This document shows positions 15,610-22,407 of a DNA stretch of 64,000 bases, in pieces (the stretch's first letter is position 1; each line of letters starts with the position of its first letter). This DNA comes from Fulvimarina sp039652615 (GTDB lineage: Bacteria; Pseudomonadota; Alphaproteobacteria; Rhizobiales; Rhizobiaceae): assembly GCF_039652615.1 (NCBI RefSeq), contig NZ_JBDJAC010000004.1, forward strand, positions 62,001 to 126,000, read 5' to 3'. Position numbers and translations under genes: made by a program. A model generated the notes under the pieces. It saw nothing but the letters and a program-made list of their open reading frames with translations. It ran no database searches and was not told the DNA's origin.

Positions 15610-16551
15610 TCAGCGGTTGCGGATCAGCGGGTAGCGCTGCCACCAGCGCGTCTTCTTGCGCTCACGGATGAAGGTGAAGAGCCCCGAGAAACCGATCAGC
15701 GCCATCCCGGCATAGGCGATCGCATCTGGAAACTCGCCGAAGAAGAGGGCTCCGAGCACGGCGGCCCAGACGATCTGGCTGTACTGGACCGGCGCGACAT
15801 GGGAGGCCGGCGCGAACCGCGTAGCGAAGACGAGCCCCGTCTGGCCAAGCCCGATGCAAAGACCGGCGAAGACGAGAAGCGCCATGACCGGCATCGGATC
15901 GGCATAGGTCGGCAGCATCAGCACGCCGTTAAAGACGACCGCGCCAAGAAGCACGCTGCCGATCAGCGTCACCCGCCGTTCGCTGGACCCGATCTTTCGC
16001 AATACGAGCACCGTACCAGCGCCGCAGATGGCGGCTGAGATCGCCGCGAGATGACCGGGTCTCAGCTCCTGAAAGCCCGGGCGGACGACGAGAATCACCC
16101 CGACAAGGCCCGCGATGACCGCGCTCCAGCGGCGCCAGCCGATCTCTTCCGTCAGGAAGACCGCCGAGAAGACGGTCACGAAGATCGGCAGGAGAAAGAT
16201 CAACGCATAGGCTTCGGCGAGCGGCAGTGTCGTGAAGGCGACCACGGCGCTCAGCATGCCGACGACGCCGAAGGCGACACGCAACGCGAGAAGAAACGGC
16301 CGGTTGGGAATGAAGACGTTGCGCCAGTTGTCGTCCGGGCGCTTGGTGAAGAGCGCCGGCAGGAAGGCGAAGAGGGACGTGTAAAAGCCGATCTCGAAGA
16401 TCGGCAGTCCGCTTCCGATAGCCTTCAAGGTGGCATCGCCGCAGGCAAAGGCGAAATAGCCGGCGAAAGCGATCAGAATGCCGATTTGCATGAAATTGAT
16501 GCCACAAGGGAGGATAATCCGCGCCTCAATAGCGGTTTCACAGTCTGACAT
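15610..16551 (-). CDS. DMT family (EamA) transporter
   Basis: A protein of up to 313 residues with ten predicted helices in two EamA repeats. The first helix begins MQIGILIAFAGYFAFACGDA and the second repeat near GHLAAISAAICGAGTVLVL. LPLAEAYALIFLLPIFVTVF is typical of the RhaT/EamA exporters of metabolites. The start is uncertain: the ATG at 16551 adds 20 residues, while the ATG at 16491 begins right at helix 1. Neither has a good ribosome site. The gene ends 18 bp from the convergent ATPase gene. The substrate is unknown. Confidence 0.85.
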   Translation of the reverse strand: MSDCETAIEARIILPCGINFMQIGILIAFAGYFAFACGDATLKAIGSGLPIFEIGFYTSLFAFLPALFTKRPDDNWRNVFIPNRPFLLALRVAFGVVGMLSAVVAFTTLPLAEAYALIFLLPIFVTVFSAVFLTEEIGWRRWSAVIAGLVGVILVVRPGFQELRPGHLAAISAAICGAGTVLVLRKIGSSERRVTLIGSVLLGAVVFNGVLMLPTYADPMPVMALLVFAGLCIGLGQTGLVFATRFAPASHVAPVQYSQIVWAAVLGALFFGEFPDAIAYAGMALIGFSGLFTFIRERKKTRWWQRYPLIRNR

Positions 16552-16634
16552 GAAGCGCGATCGCCTACACGAAGGCTTGATCGTTTCAAAAAGCCGACAT
16601 CTTGCCGAAGGATCGCATTTTCCAGGCGCCAGAC

Positions 16635-16672
16635 ATGAAAAAGGACGGCGAGGGGAAGCCGTCCTTTTTCAT
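16635..16672. terminator. Strong hairpin, bidirectional terminator-like
   Basis: A perfect 15-bp stem (ATGAAAAAGGACGGC with GCCGTCCTTTTTCAT) closes on an 8-base GAGGGGAA loop. The A-run and T-run are inside the stem, so it can act in both directions. It is not directly behind any annotated stop codon; the nearest gene, the DMT transporter, starts about 80 bp away and reads away from it. Confidence 0.6.
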
Positions 16673-16680
16673 CTGCGGGG

Positions 16681-16741
16681 TATTTGCGATCGGGGGAGAT
16701 CGCTTGGGGTATATGCGATCGAGGGGGATGATCGCTTGGGG
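16681..16741. repeat. Two tandem G-rich hairpin units
   Basis: Two copies of a ~30-bp unit lie end to end. Each has TGCGATC, a run of five Gs, then GATCGC and TTGGGG. Within each unit GCGATC pairs with GATCGC. The four G-runs (5, 4, 5, 4) could also form a G-quadruplex, although the loops are long. Confidence 0.6.
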
Positions 16742-16964
16742 TACTTTGAGAACAATCGCCTTAAGAGTTGGTTCCGGTCGCTGCGAAAAAAATGCGATCC
16801 GCCCTCAACTTTTTTGGGGCAGCCGATCGTAGATTGATGCGCGCTCGGCGAATTTCGCCGTTCCGACCTGTTGAAAACGTTACTAAAGGTCGCTGACGAT
16901 ACTGTATTGTCAGAGCCGGATTTCTGCTATCCGAACCTCGGATAACGGTTTCTGGAAATCGCGA

Positions 16965-17555
16965 ATGCCTGCATTGAAGACATCCGTGCTCGACAGCTCT
17001 GCGATGCCGGAATCCGCGGACGAGACAGGTCTTGCCAGTGAGAAGAACCGGCGTTTCTCGGCTGAGCTTCTCGTCAGGGGGCAGTCCGAAGCCCGGCGCA
17101 AGTTTCCCGAACTTGCTGCAACCCATGTAATTTCGATCAAATTGCCGGGGCACTCCTACCTTGGTCCGCGTGGCTTGAGCCCTGAGCATCAGTGTTTTGT
17201 CAGCTTCGACGATATCGACGACCTGAAGGCACCGAATGCACCCGATGTGGAGATGGTCGAGAGGCTTCTCACTTTCGCGCGCGGCATACCGGAAGACGGC
17301 AGGCTTCTTGTTCATGGCCTGCTTGGCGTCAGGCGTTCGACGGCGGTCGCGCTTGGTCTCCTGGCGGATCGGTTGCCGCCCGTGGAGGCCGCGCAGGCTC
17401 TCACGCCGCTCTGCAGCCAGCCGCCCGATCCCCAGCCGCTGGTGCTGAAGCTGTTCGACGAAGTCTTGGGACATAAAGGCGCCCTTTGCGAAGCTGCCGC
17501 GATGCGCTTCGTTCAGGGGCGTGGCGCGATAAGGCGGCGTGTCTCTGGCACCTGA
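16965..17555 (+). CDS. Dual-specificity phosphatase-like protein lacking the catalytic cysteine
   Basis: A 196-residue protein related to the alphaproteobacterial tyrosine-phosphatase-family proteins. SFDDIDDLKAPNAPDVEMV (about 80-98) matches their general-acid region. The signature loop HCxxGxxRS appears here as HGLLGVRRSTA (117-127), with glycine (codon GGC) where the nucleophilic cysteine belongs. His117, Gly121, Arg124 and Ser125 are kept. Family knowledge says the Cys is essential, so this copy should bind but not hydrolyse phosphoesters; this is inference. The reading frame is intact and GC-rich, so it is not an obvious pseudogene. The start at 16965 has a weak ribosome site, and Met14 (17004) is an alternative. 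Confidence 0.65.
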   Translation: MPALKTSVLDSSAMPESADETGLASEKNRRFSAELLVRGQSEARRKFPELAATHVISIKLPGHSYLGPRGLSPEHQCFVSFDDIDDLKAPNAPDVEMVERLLTFARGIPEDGRLLVHGLLGVRRSTAVALGLLADRLPPVEAAQALTPLCSQPPDPQPLVLKLFDEVLGHKGALCEAAAMRFVQGRGAIRRRVSGT

Positions 17556-18362
17556 TCATACGCTTAGCTGATCGAGCAGACGCTCCGTGTGCCCGCGATA
17601 TCCGCTGCCGAAAAGGCGAAGATGCACCAGCACCGGCCAGAGCGTATAGATCGCGCGCCGCTCCTCGTGGCCGGGTTCGAGTTCGCCATAGGCCGCGTAG
17701 AAGGTATCGCTTGGCGAGCCAAAGAGGTGGAGCATCGCAAGATCGACCTCCGAGTGACCGTAATAACAGGCCGGATCGATCAGGGCGCTGATCTCTGATC
17801 CCGAAACCAGCACGTTGCCGGACCAGAGATCGCCGTGAAGCAGGGAGGCTTTCGGCCTCGCCGGCAAACGGTCGGCGATCGTCTTCGACAGCCGTTCGAG
17901 GCGCCTGGCCATTGGGCCTGGAACATGCGGGCAGGTGTTGAGGAGCCTGTTCTCGGACCAGAAGCGCGGCCAGTCTTCAGACCAGTCGTTTCGGATTTCG
18001 ACGGCGCCGAATGCAAAGTCGCAGTTCCAGCCATAACGCTTGCCGGTCGCGGCGTGGAGCGTGCGGACGGCGGCGCCGACGCTTGCCCATGCACTTGAGA
18101 GATGTCCGCCTTCGGGCATGATCTCCATGACGAAAGCTGTTTCGCTGACGCCAAGAACGTGTGGGGCAGGGGCGCCGCTGGCCGCGATTGCCTCCAGCAT
18201 CGCTGCTTCGGCTTCAGGAGATGGCCCGCCCTTGACGATCACGGAGCGCCCGTCTTCAAGATCGATGGACATCAGTTGCGAGAGGCTGCCGCCGCCAAGC
18301 GATCGAGAGCCGGCAAGCGTTGCGCCGAGCAGTCTCGCACCTTCCTGCGCCAGGGCGTTCAA
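17556..18362 (-). CDS. Fructosamine/ribulosamine 3-kinase family protein
   Basis: A 268-residue kinase-fold protein of the FN3K family. LLHGDLWSGNVLVS is the catalytic loop and ALIDPACYYGHSEVDLAML the metal-binding motif with the family-specific YYGH. Bacterial members phosphorylate the 3-hydroxyl of ribulosamines or erythrulosamines on glycated proteins, so that the sugar falls off. The start overlaps the stop of the LMW-PTP gene by 4 bp (ATGA). Coupling of these two activities makes chemical sense (see findings). Normal length, motifs intact. Confidence 0.9.
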   Translation of the reverse strand: MNALAQEGARLLGATLAGSRSLGGGSLSQLMSIDLEDGRSVIVKGGPSPEAEAAMLEAIAASGAPAPHVLGVSETAFVMEIMPEGGHLSSAWASVGAAVRTLHAATGKRYGWNCDFAFGAVEIRNDWSEDWPRFWSENRLLNTCPHVPGPMARRLERLSKTIADRLPARPKASLLHGDLWSGNVLVSGSEISALIDPACYYGHSEVDLAMLHLFGSPSDTFYAAYGELEPGHEERRAIYTLWPVLVHLRLFGSGYRGHTERLLDQLSV

Positions 18363-18841
18363 GGGGTTCGACCTGTCTTCGTCAGGCTTTGTGCGAGAGC
18401 TTGCGCCCCGGCCGTCACGTCCGCCCAGGTCGTCTCGAAGCCTTCCGCCCCGCCGTAATAAGGATCGGCGACAGCCTCGCCGCCACGCCCCTTCACATGA
18501 TCGAGCAACAGGCTGAGCTTTGCCGTTCCGTCTGCCGGTCTCAGTCGCTCAAGATTGGCGAGGTTTTCGCGATCGAGCGCGATGATATGGGTGAAGTGGT
18601 GGAAATCCTCGGGCCTCACCTGCCGCGCGGCATAGTGCGAAATATCGACACCATTGCGTTTCGAAACGACCTGCGCGCGGCTGTCCGGCGGGTTGCCCAC
18701 ATGCCAGTCGCCGGTGCCCGCCGAATCGATTTCGACGTCGAGACCCAGCCGTTCGGCCTCAGCCGCGAGCGCCGCCTGGGCAAGGGGCGAGCGGCAGATA
18801 TTGCCGAGGCAGACGAAAAGCACGGCGGGGCGATCGGCCAT
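18359..18841 (-). CDS. Low molecular weight protein-tyrosine phosphatase family protein
   Basis: A 160-residue protein with the P-loop VCLGNICRSP (Cys11, Arg17 region) near the N-terminus and the general-acid motif DPYYGG near residue 126. Both catalytic elements are intact, unlike the DSP-like protein at 16965. An AGGAG site lies upstream of the ATG at 18841. It is encoded directly before, and overlapping, the FN3K-family kinase. LMW-PTP homologues are known to remove the 5-phosphate from ribulosamine-5-phosphates, so a protein-repair role is at least as likely as tyrosine dephosphorylation. Confidence 0.92.
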   Translation of the reverse strand: MADRPAVLFVCLGNICRSPLAQAALAAEAERLGLDVEIDSAGTGDWHVGNPPDSRAQVVSKRNGVDISHYAARQVRPEDFHHFTHIIALDRENLANLERLRPADGTAKLSLLLDHVKGRGGEAVADPYYGGAEGFETTWADVTAGAQALAQSLTKTGRTP

Positions 18842-18894
18842 GGGATCTCCTCTCGGTGGGGTGTCTTGTGTGGTCGATGTCCGGCCGTGCGCTA

Positions 18895-19938
18895 TTACGA
18901 TTTCTCGGCCGCGACTTCCAGCTGATAGCTCTCGGGAATGAAGCGATACCCGCCGTCTTCCATCTTCTCGACGTAGCCCACGGCCGGGAACGGCATGTGA
19001 TAGCCGATGAAGGGCAGCCGTTCCTCGGCGATCCTGTCGAACACCCGTTTGCGCGTCTCGACGGCCTTTTCCTTGTCGAGATCGAATTTCACATGCCATT
19101 CGGGCTTTTGAAGCGAAGCGACGAAGTGGTTCGCCGTATCGGCTGTCAGCATCAGCCGTTGGCCTTCCGATTCGATCTCGAAGATCATGTGGCCCGGCGT
19201 ATGGCCGAAGGCGGCCATCGCAGTGATCCCGGTCACCACCTCCTCGCCATCGGCAAGGAAGGTGAACTGGTCTTTCAGCGGCACGAGGAGGTTGGCGACC
19301 AGTTCCGCATTGCCGGGTTGAGGGCCGTTTTCGGCTTCCCCGGAAGTCCAGTAATCCCATTCCGCACGGCCGGTGACATAGCGCGCATTCGGGAAAACCG
19401 GGCTGCCATCGCCCTTCACGAGCCCCTGAATGTGGTCGCCGTGCAAATGGGTCAGCACGACGATCGTCACGGCGTCGGTGCCGTAGCCGGCCGATTCCAT
19501 GCGTTCCACGAGCTTTCCACGACCGTTTTCCCGGCCGCCTTCGCCGAAGCCCGTATCGAAGAGGATGAGATTGTCATCAAGCTCGACGAGGGTCGGTGTA
19601 AAATAGGATATGATGCGTTGCTCCGGCAAGAAGTTCGCCCGCATCAGCTCGGCCATCGCGTCCTGGCTCTGTTCCATCCCGAAGGTCGGGTGGGGACCAT
19701 CGCCGGGCCGCAATCCGTCGAGCACGGTGGTGATCCGTGCATAGCCAAGGTCGAAGCGGCTCCAGCCGGGCGTCATCATCTGGGATTTGGAGATATCGGC
19801 CTCCACCTTTGTATTTGCCGCGTCGTTCGTATCCTGCGCGTTTGCGCCGCCGGTGAGCCCGGCGGTGGCCAAGCCCAGGGCAGAGCCTGCCGCGAGGGCC
19901 TGTCGGCGCGTCATCCGCTCTTTCGGTCTGTCGGCCAT
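18895..19938 (-). CDS. MBL-fold metallo-hydrolase with Tat signal
   Basis: A 347-residue secreted metallo-beta-lactamase-fold protein. The N-terminus carries a twin-arginine motif (MTRRQALAAGSALGLA) and an Ala-rich hydrophobic stretch ending near GGANA, so it is exported folded. The zinc motif is VVLTHLHGDHIQGL, followed by FGHTPGH and TADTANH, giving the usual di-metal ligand set. Relatives include quorum-quenching lactonase-like and general hydrolases; the substrate is unknown. It lies 53 bp upstream of the LMW-PTP gene on the same strand and may share its promoter. Active-site residues look complete. Confidence 0.85.
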   Translation of the reverse strand: MADRPKERMTRRQALAAGSALGLATAGLTGGANAQDTNDAANTKVEADISKSQMMTPGWSRFDLGYARITTVLDGLRPGDGPHPTFGMEQSQDAMAELMRANFLPEQRIISYFTPTLVELDDNLILFDTGFGEGGRENGRGKLVERMESAGYGTDAVTIVVLTHLHGDHIQGLVKGDGSPVFPNARYVTGRAEWDYWTSGEAENGPQPGNAELVANLLVPLKDQFTFLADGEEVVTGITAMAAFGHTPGHMIFEIESEGQRLMLTADTANHFVASLQKPEWHVKFDLDKEKAVETRKRVFDRIAEERLPFIGYHMPFPAVGYVEKMEDGGYRFIPESYQLEVAAEKS

Positions 19939-20270
19939 GGCGGCATGTCTCCCATCGAAATTCGCGTCCTGGTGAAACGGAGACTTTGGTCACGGCCGCC
20001 CGCCGGCAAGATGCGGCAATGTGATCGTGATGGAAGGGCGATCCAAAGCCCGCGCGGCACTTGAACGCTTTTTAAATTCGTTATCGCCGAGCGATCAGCG
20101 ATCAGCGATCAGCGATCAGCGAATTTCGGATTAATCGTTTCGATCCGTTCAACGCTCGGTCACCCCTGCGAGCCGGTGAAGGAGCGCCTATGTTCCGGTT
20201 CCCGCTGCCCTTTCACGGCTTCTCTGATCCGCGTTCGCAGACAGCCTTTCCGACCATCAGGAGATGAGGA
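19939..20270. other. Divergent intergenic region with a heptamer tandem repeat
   Basis: This 332-bp gap lies between the MBL hydrolase (leftward) and MFS exporter (rightward), so it should hold both promoters. An AT-rich patch occurs at 20068-20082 and a four-copy GCGATCA repeat at 20091-20118. No regulator gene or further coding frame is recognised. Confidence 0.5.
20091..20121. repeat. Heptamer direct repeat (GCGATCA) x4
   Basis: Four exact head-to-tail copies of GCGATCA, followed by a partial fifth (GCGA). The repeat lies about 150 bp upstream of the MFS start. Seven-base spacing does not match one helical turn, so slippage is a simpler origin than an operator array. Confidence 0.7.
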
Positions 20271-21659
20271 TTGACCCGGATTGTTCCGATCGTGCTGGCC
20301 GTCGCGCTCTTTATGGAGACGATGGATGCGACCGTCATCGCGACCTCCCTGCCGGTCATCGCAGCGGATCTGAACACGAGCCCGATTGCGCTCAAGCTGG
20401 CGCTGACCAGCTATTACGTGTCTCTGGCGGTCTTCATTCCGATCTCGGGACGGCTGGCCGATCGTTTTGGCGCCAAGAACATCTTCCGGCTTGCGATCGC
20501 CGTCTTCATGGTCGGATCGCTTTGCTGCGCGCTTTCTTCCTCGCTCGAGGCTTTCATCGCTTCCCGCTTTCTGCAGGGCATGGGCGGGGCGATGATGACG
20601 CCGGTCGGCCGCCTGCTTCTGGTGCGCGCGGTGCCCAAGGGTGATCTCGTCAACGCCATGGCTTGGTTCACCATCCCCGCGCTGATCGGCCCGCTGATCG
20701 GCCCGCCGCTCGGCGGTGCCATTTCCACCTATTCCGACTGGCGTTGGATCTTCCTCATCAATCTGCCCATAGGGGCGATCGGCATTCTGCTCGCCACCCG
20801 GTTTTTGCCGTTCGTGGAGCGCGTGCGCGGGGTTTCCTTCGACGCGCCGGGCTTTCTTCTTTCGGGCTTTGCCTGCGCCGGTCTCGTCTTCGGCTTCTCG
20901 GTCATTTCGCTTCCGGCTCTGCCGCCCATCTTCGGCGTGTTCCTCGTGATTGCGGGCGCGGTGTCCGGCGCCTTCTACATCCGCCACGCGCGTCTGGCCG
21001 CGACTCCCGTCGTGCGCCTGAGCCTTCTCCGGATCGCGACCCTTCGTGTCAGCGTCGTCGCGGGGACGCTGTTTCGCGTGGGAACCGGCGCGGTGCCGTT
21101 TCTGCTGCCGCTGATGCTGCAACTCGGATACGGCTACACCGCTCTCCAGTCGGGGCTCGTCGCCAGCGCGTCCATGGGCGGTGCCATCACGATGAAGCTA
21201 CTCGCCAAGCCGATTCTGAGACGCTTCGGTTTCCGCTCCACGCTGATCTGTTCGGCGCTGGTTGGCGGCAGTCTTATCCTTGCGATCGGTCTTGAGACAC
21301 TGTCCGGCTCCATCATCGCGCTGGTCGCGCTGCTGCTGGTCGGCGGTTTCTTTCGCTCTCTCTTCTTCACCGGCATCAACACGCTGGGCTTTGCCGATCT
21401 GTCGACGCAGGAGACGGGCGATGCCACGGCCATGCTGGCCGCGACGCAGCAGGTCTCGATCGCCATGGGTGTCGCCATCGCCGGGATCGTTCTGGAAGCC
21501 GGTATGTCGATGATGGGCACGACGACGCCCCAGATCAGCGACTTCGCGCTCGCCTTCACGGCTGCGGGCGTGCTGATGATGATGGCGGCCCTGCCGTTCC
21601 TCTCGCTTTCCTCGAAAGCCGGCGACGAAGTTGCGGGACGTTCGGTTCCGGCGGAATGA
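20271..21659 (+). CDS. MFS transporter (DHA2/EmrB-like drug exporter)
   Basis: A 462-residue polytopic protein of about 12-14 helices. The first helix carries FMETMDATVIATSLPVIAAD, the motif-D region of drug:H+ antiporters, and GRLADRFGAKNIFRLA is motif A. Motif C-like sequence follows in helix 5 (IGPPLGGAISTY). The start is TTG at 20271 with AGGAG at 20259; an ATG just before it is out of frame. DHA2 exporters usually have 14 helices and remove drugs, dyes or natural products. The true substrate is unknown, and no MFP or outer-membrane partner is adjacent. Confidence 0.9.
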   Translation: MTRIVPIVLAVALFMETMDATVIATSLPVIAADLNTSPIALKLALTSYYVSLAVFIPISGRLADRFGAKNIFRLAIAVFMVGSLCCALSSSLEAFIASRFLQGMGGAMMTPVGRLLLVRAVPKGDLVNAMAWFTIPALIGPLIGPPLGGAISTYSDWRWIFLINLPIGAIGILLATRFLPFVERVRGVSFDAPGFLLSGFACAGLVFGFSVISLPALPPIFGVFLVIAGAVSGAFYIRHARLAATPVVRLSLLRIATLRVSVVAGTLFRVGTGAVPFLLPLMLQLGYGYTALQSGLVASASMGGAITMKLLAKPILRRFGFRSTLICSALVGGSLILAIGLETLSGSIIALVALLLVGGFFRSLFFTGINTLGFADLSTQETGDATAMLAATQQVSIAMGVAIAGIVLEAGMSMMGTTTPQISDFALAFTAAGVLMMMAALPFLSLSSKAGDEVAGRSVPAE

Positions 21660-21672
21660 ACGACAGCCGCCG

Positions 21673-22407
21673 TCAGCCGAGCGGCCCGGCCTCCGGGTCT
21701 TCGGCCTTGTCCGCCCCTTGGCTCTCGCGCCTTCCCTTGAAATCCTTGGCGAGGATATAGAGCTCGACCGATCCGTCGCGGCTCGCCGGCGGCTTCACGT
21801 GGTGAACCGCCTTGAAATTGCGCTTCAGGAGGTCGAGGAGATCCCGCTCGGTCCCGCCCTGAAACGTCTTGCACAGAAAGTGCCCGCCGGGTCGCAGTGT
21901 TCGCACCGCGAAATCGGCGGCGACTTCGCACAGATGCATCGTGCGAAGGTGGTCGGTCTGGCGGTGGCCGATGGTCGGGGCCGCCATATCCGACAGAACG
22001 ATATCGGGCGCGCCGCCGAGCGTCTCGATCAGCCGATCCGGCGCGTCATCATCGAGAAAGTCCATCAAGAGGATTTCGGTGCCTGAGACCGGATCGACCT
22101 CGAGAAAATCGATCCCGACCACGCGGATATCATCGTTCGACGATCCCACCCGCTCGACCGAGACCTGACACCAGCCGCCTGGCGCCGCGCCGAGATCGAC
22201 GACGCGCTGCCCGGGCTTCAACAATTTGTACCGGTCGTCCATCTCGATCAGCTTGTAGGCCGCGCGCGAGCGATAGCCGTCTGCCTTGGCCTGCCGCACG
22301 TATGGATCGTTCAGCTGCCGTTCGATCCAGCGCCGGGACGATGCCTTCAGCCCGCGCTTCTTCTTCACCTTGATGTGGAGGCCGCGGGGATTGTTGGTCT
22401 TGGTCAT
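21673..22407 (-). CDS. rlmE: 23S rRNA (uridine-2'-O)-methyltransferase RlmE
   Basis: A 244-residue RrmJ/FtsJ-family enzyme that methylates U2552 of 23S rRNA in the late 50S particle. YRSRAAYKLIEMDDRY, VVDLGAAPGGWCQV (SAM motif I) and FLCKTFQGG (with a lysine of the K-D-K-E tetrad) are all present. The basic N-terminus (KVKKKRGLKASSRRW) is longer than in E. coli, as is usual in alphaproteobacteria. The ATG overlaps the Ppx/GppA stop as TGATG. This ppx-rlmE order is common in Rhizobiales. Confidence 0.95.
   Translation of the reverse strand: MTKTNNPRGLHIKVKKKRGLKASSRRWIERQLNDPYVRQAKADGYRSRAAYKLIEMDDRYKLLKPGQRVVDLGAAPGGWCQVSVERVGSSNDDIRVVGIDFLEVDPVSGTEILLMDFLDDDAPDRLIETLGGAPDIVLSDMAAPTIGHRQTDHLRTMHLCEVAADFAVRTLRPGGHFLCKTFQGGTERDLLDLLKRNFKAVHHVKPPASRDGSVELYILAKDFKGRRESQGADKAEDPEAGPLG

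Larger units (their letters stand above)
16552..16964. other. Intergenic region with terminator and tandem hairpin repeats
   Basis: This 413-bp gap lies between the divergent DMT transporter and the phosphatase-like gene. It contains a perfect 15-bp hairpin (16635-16672) and two copies of a G-rich hairpin unit (16681-16741). The rest up to the start at 16965 is lower in GC and has no recognised gene. Confidence 0.5.
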
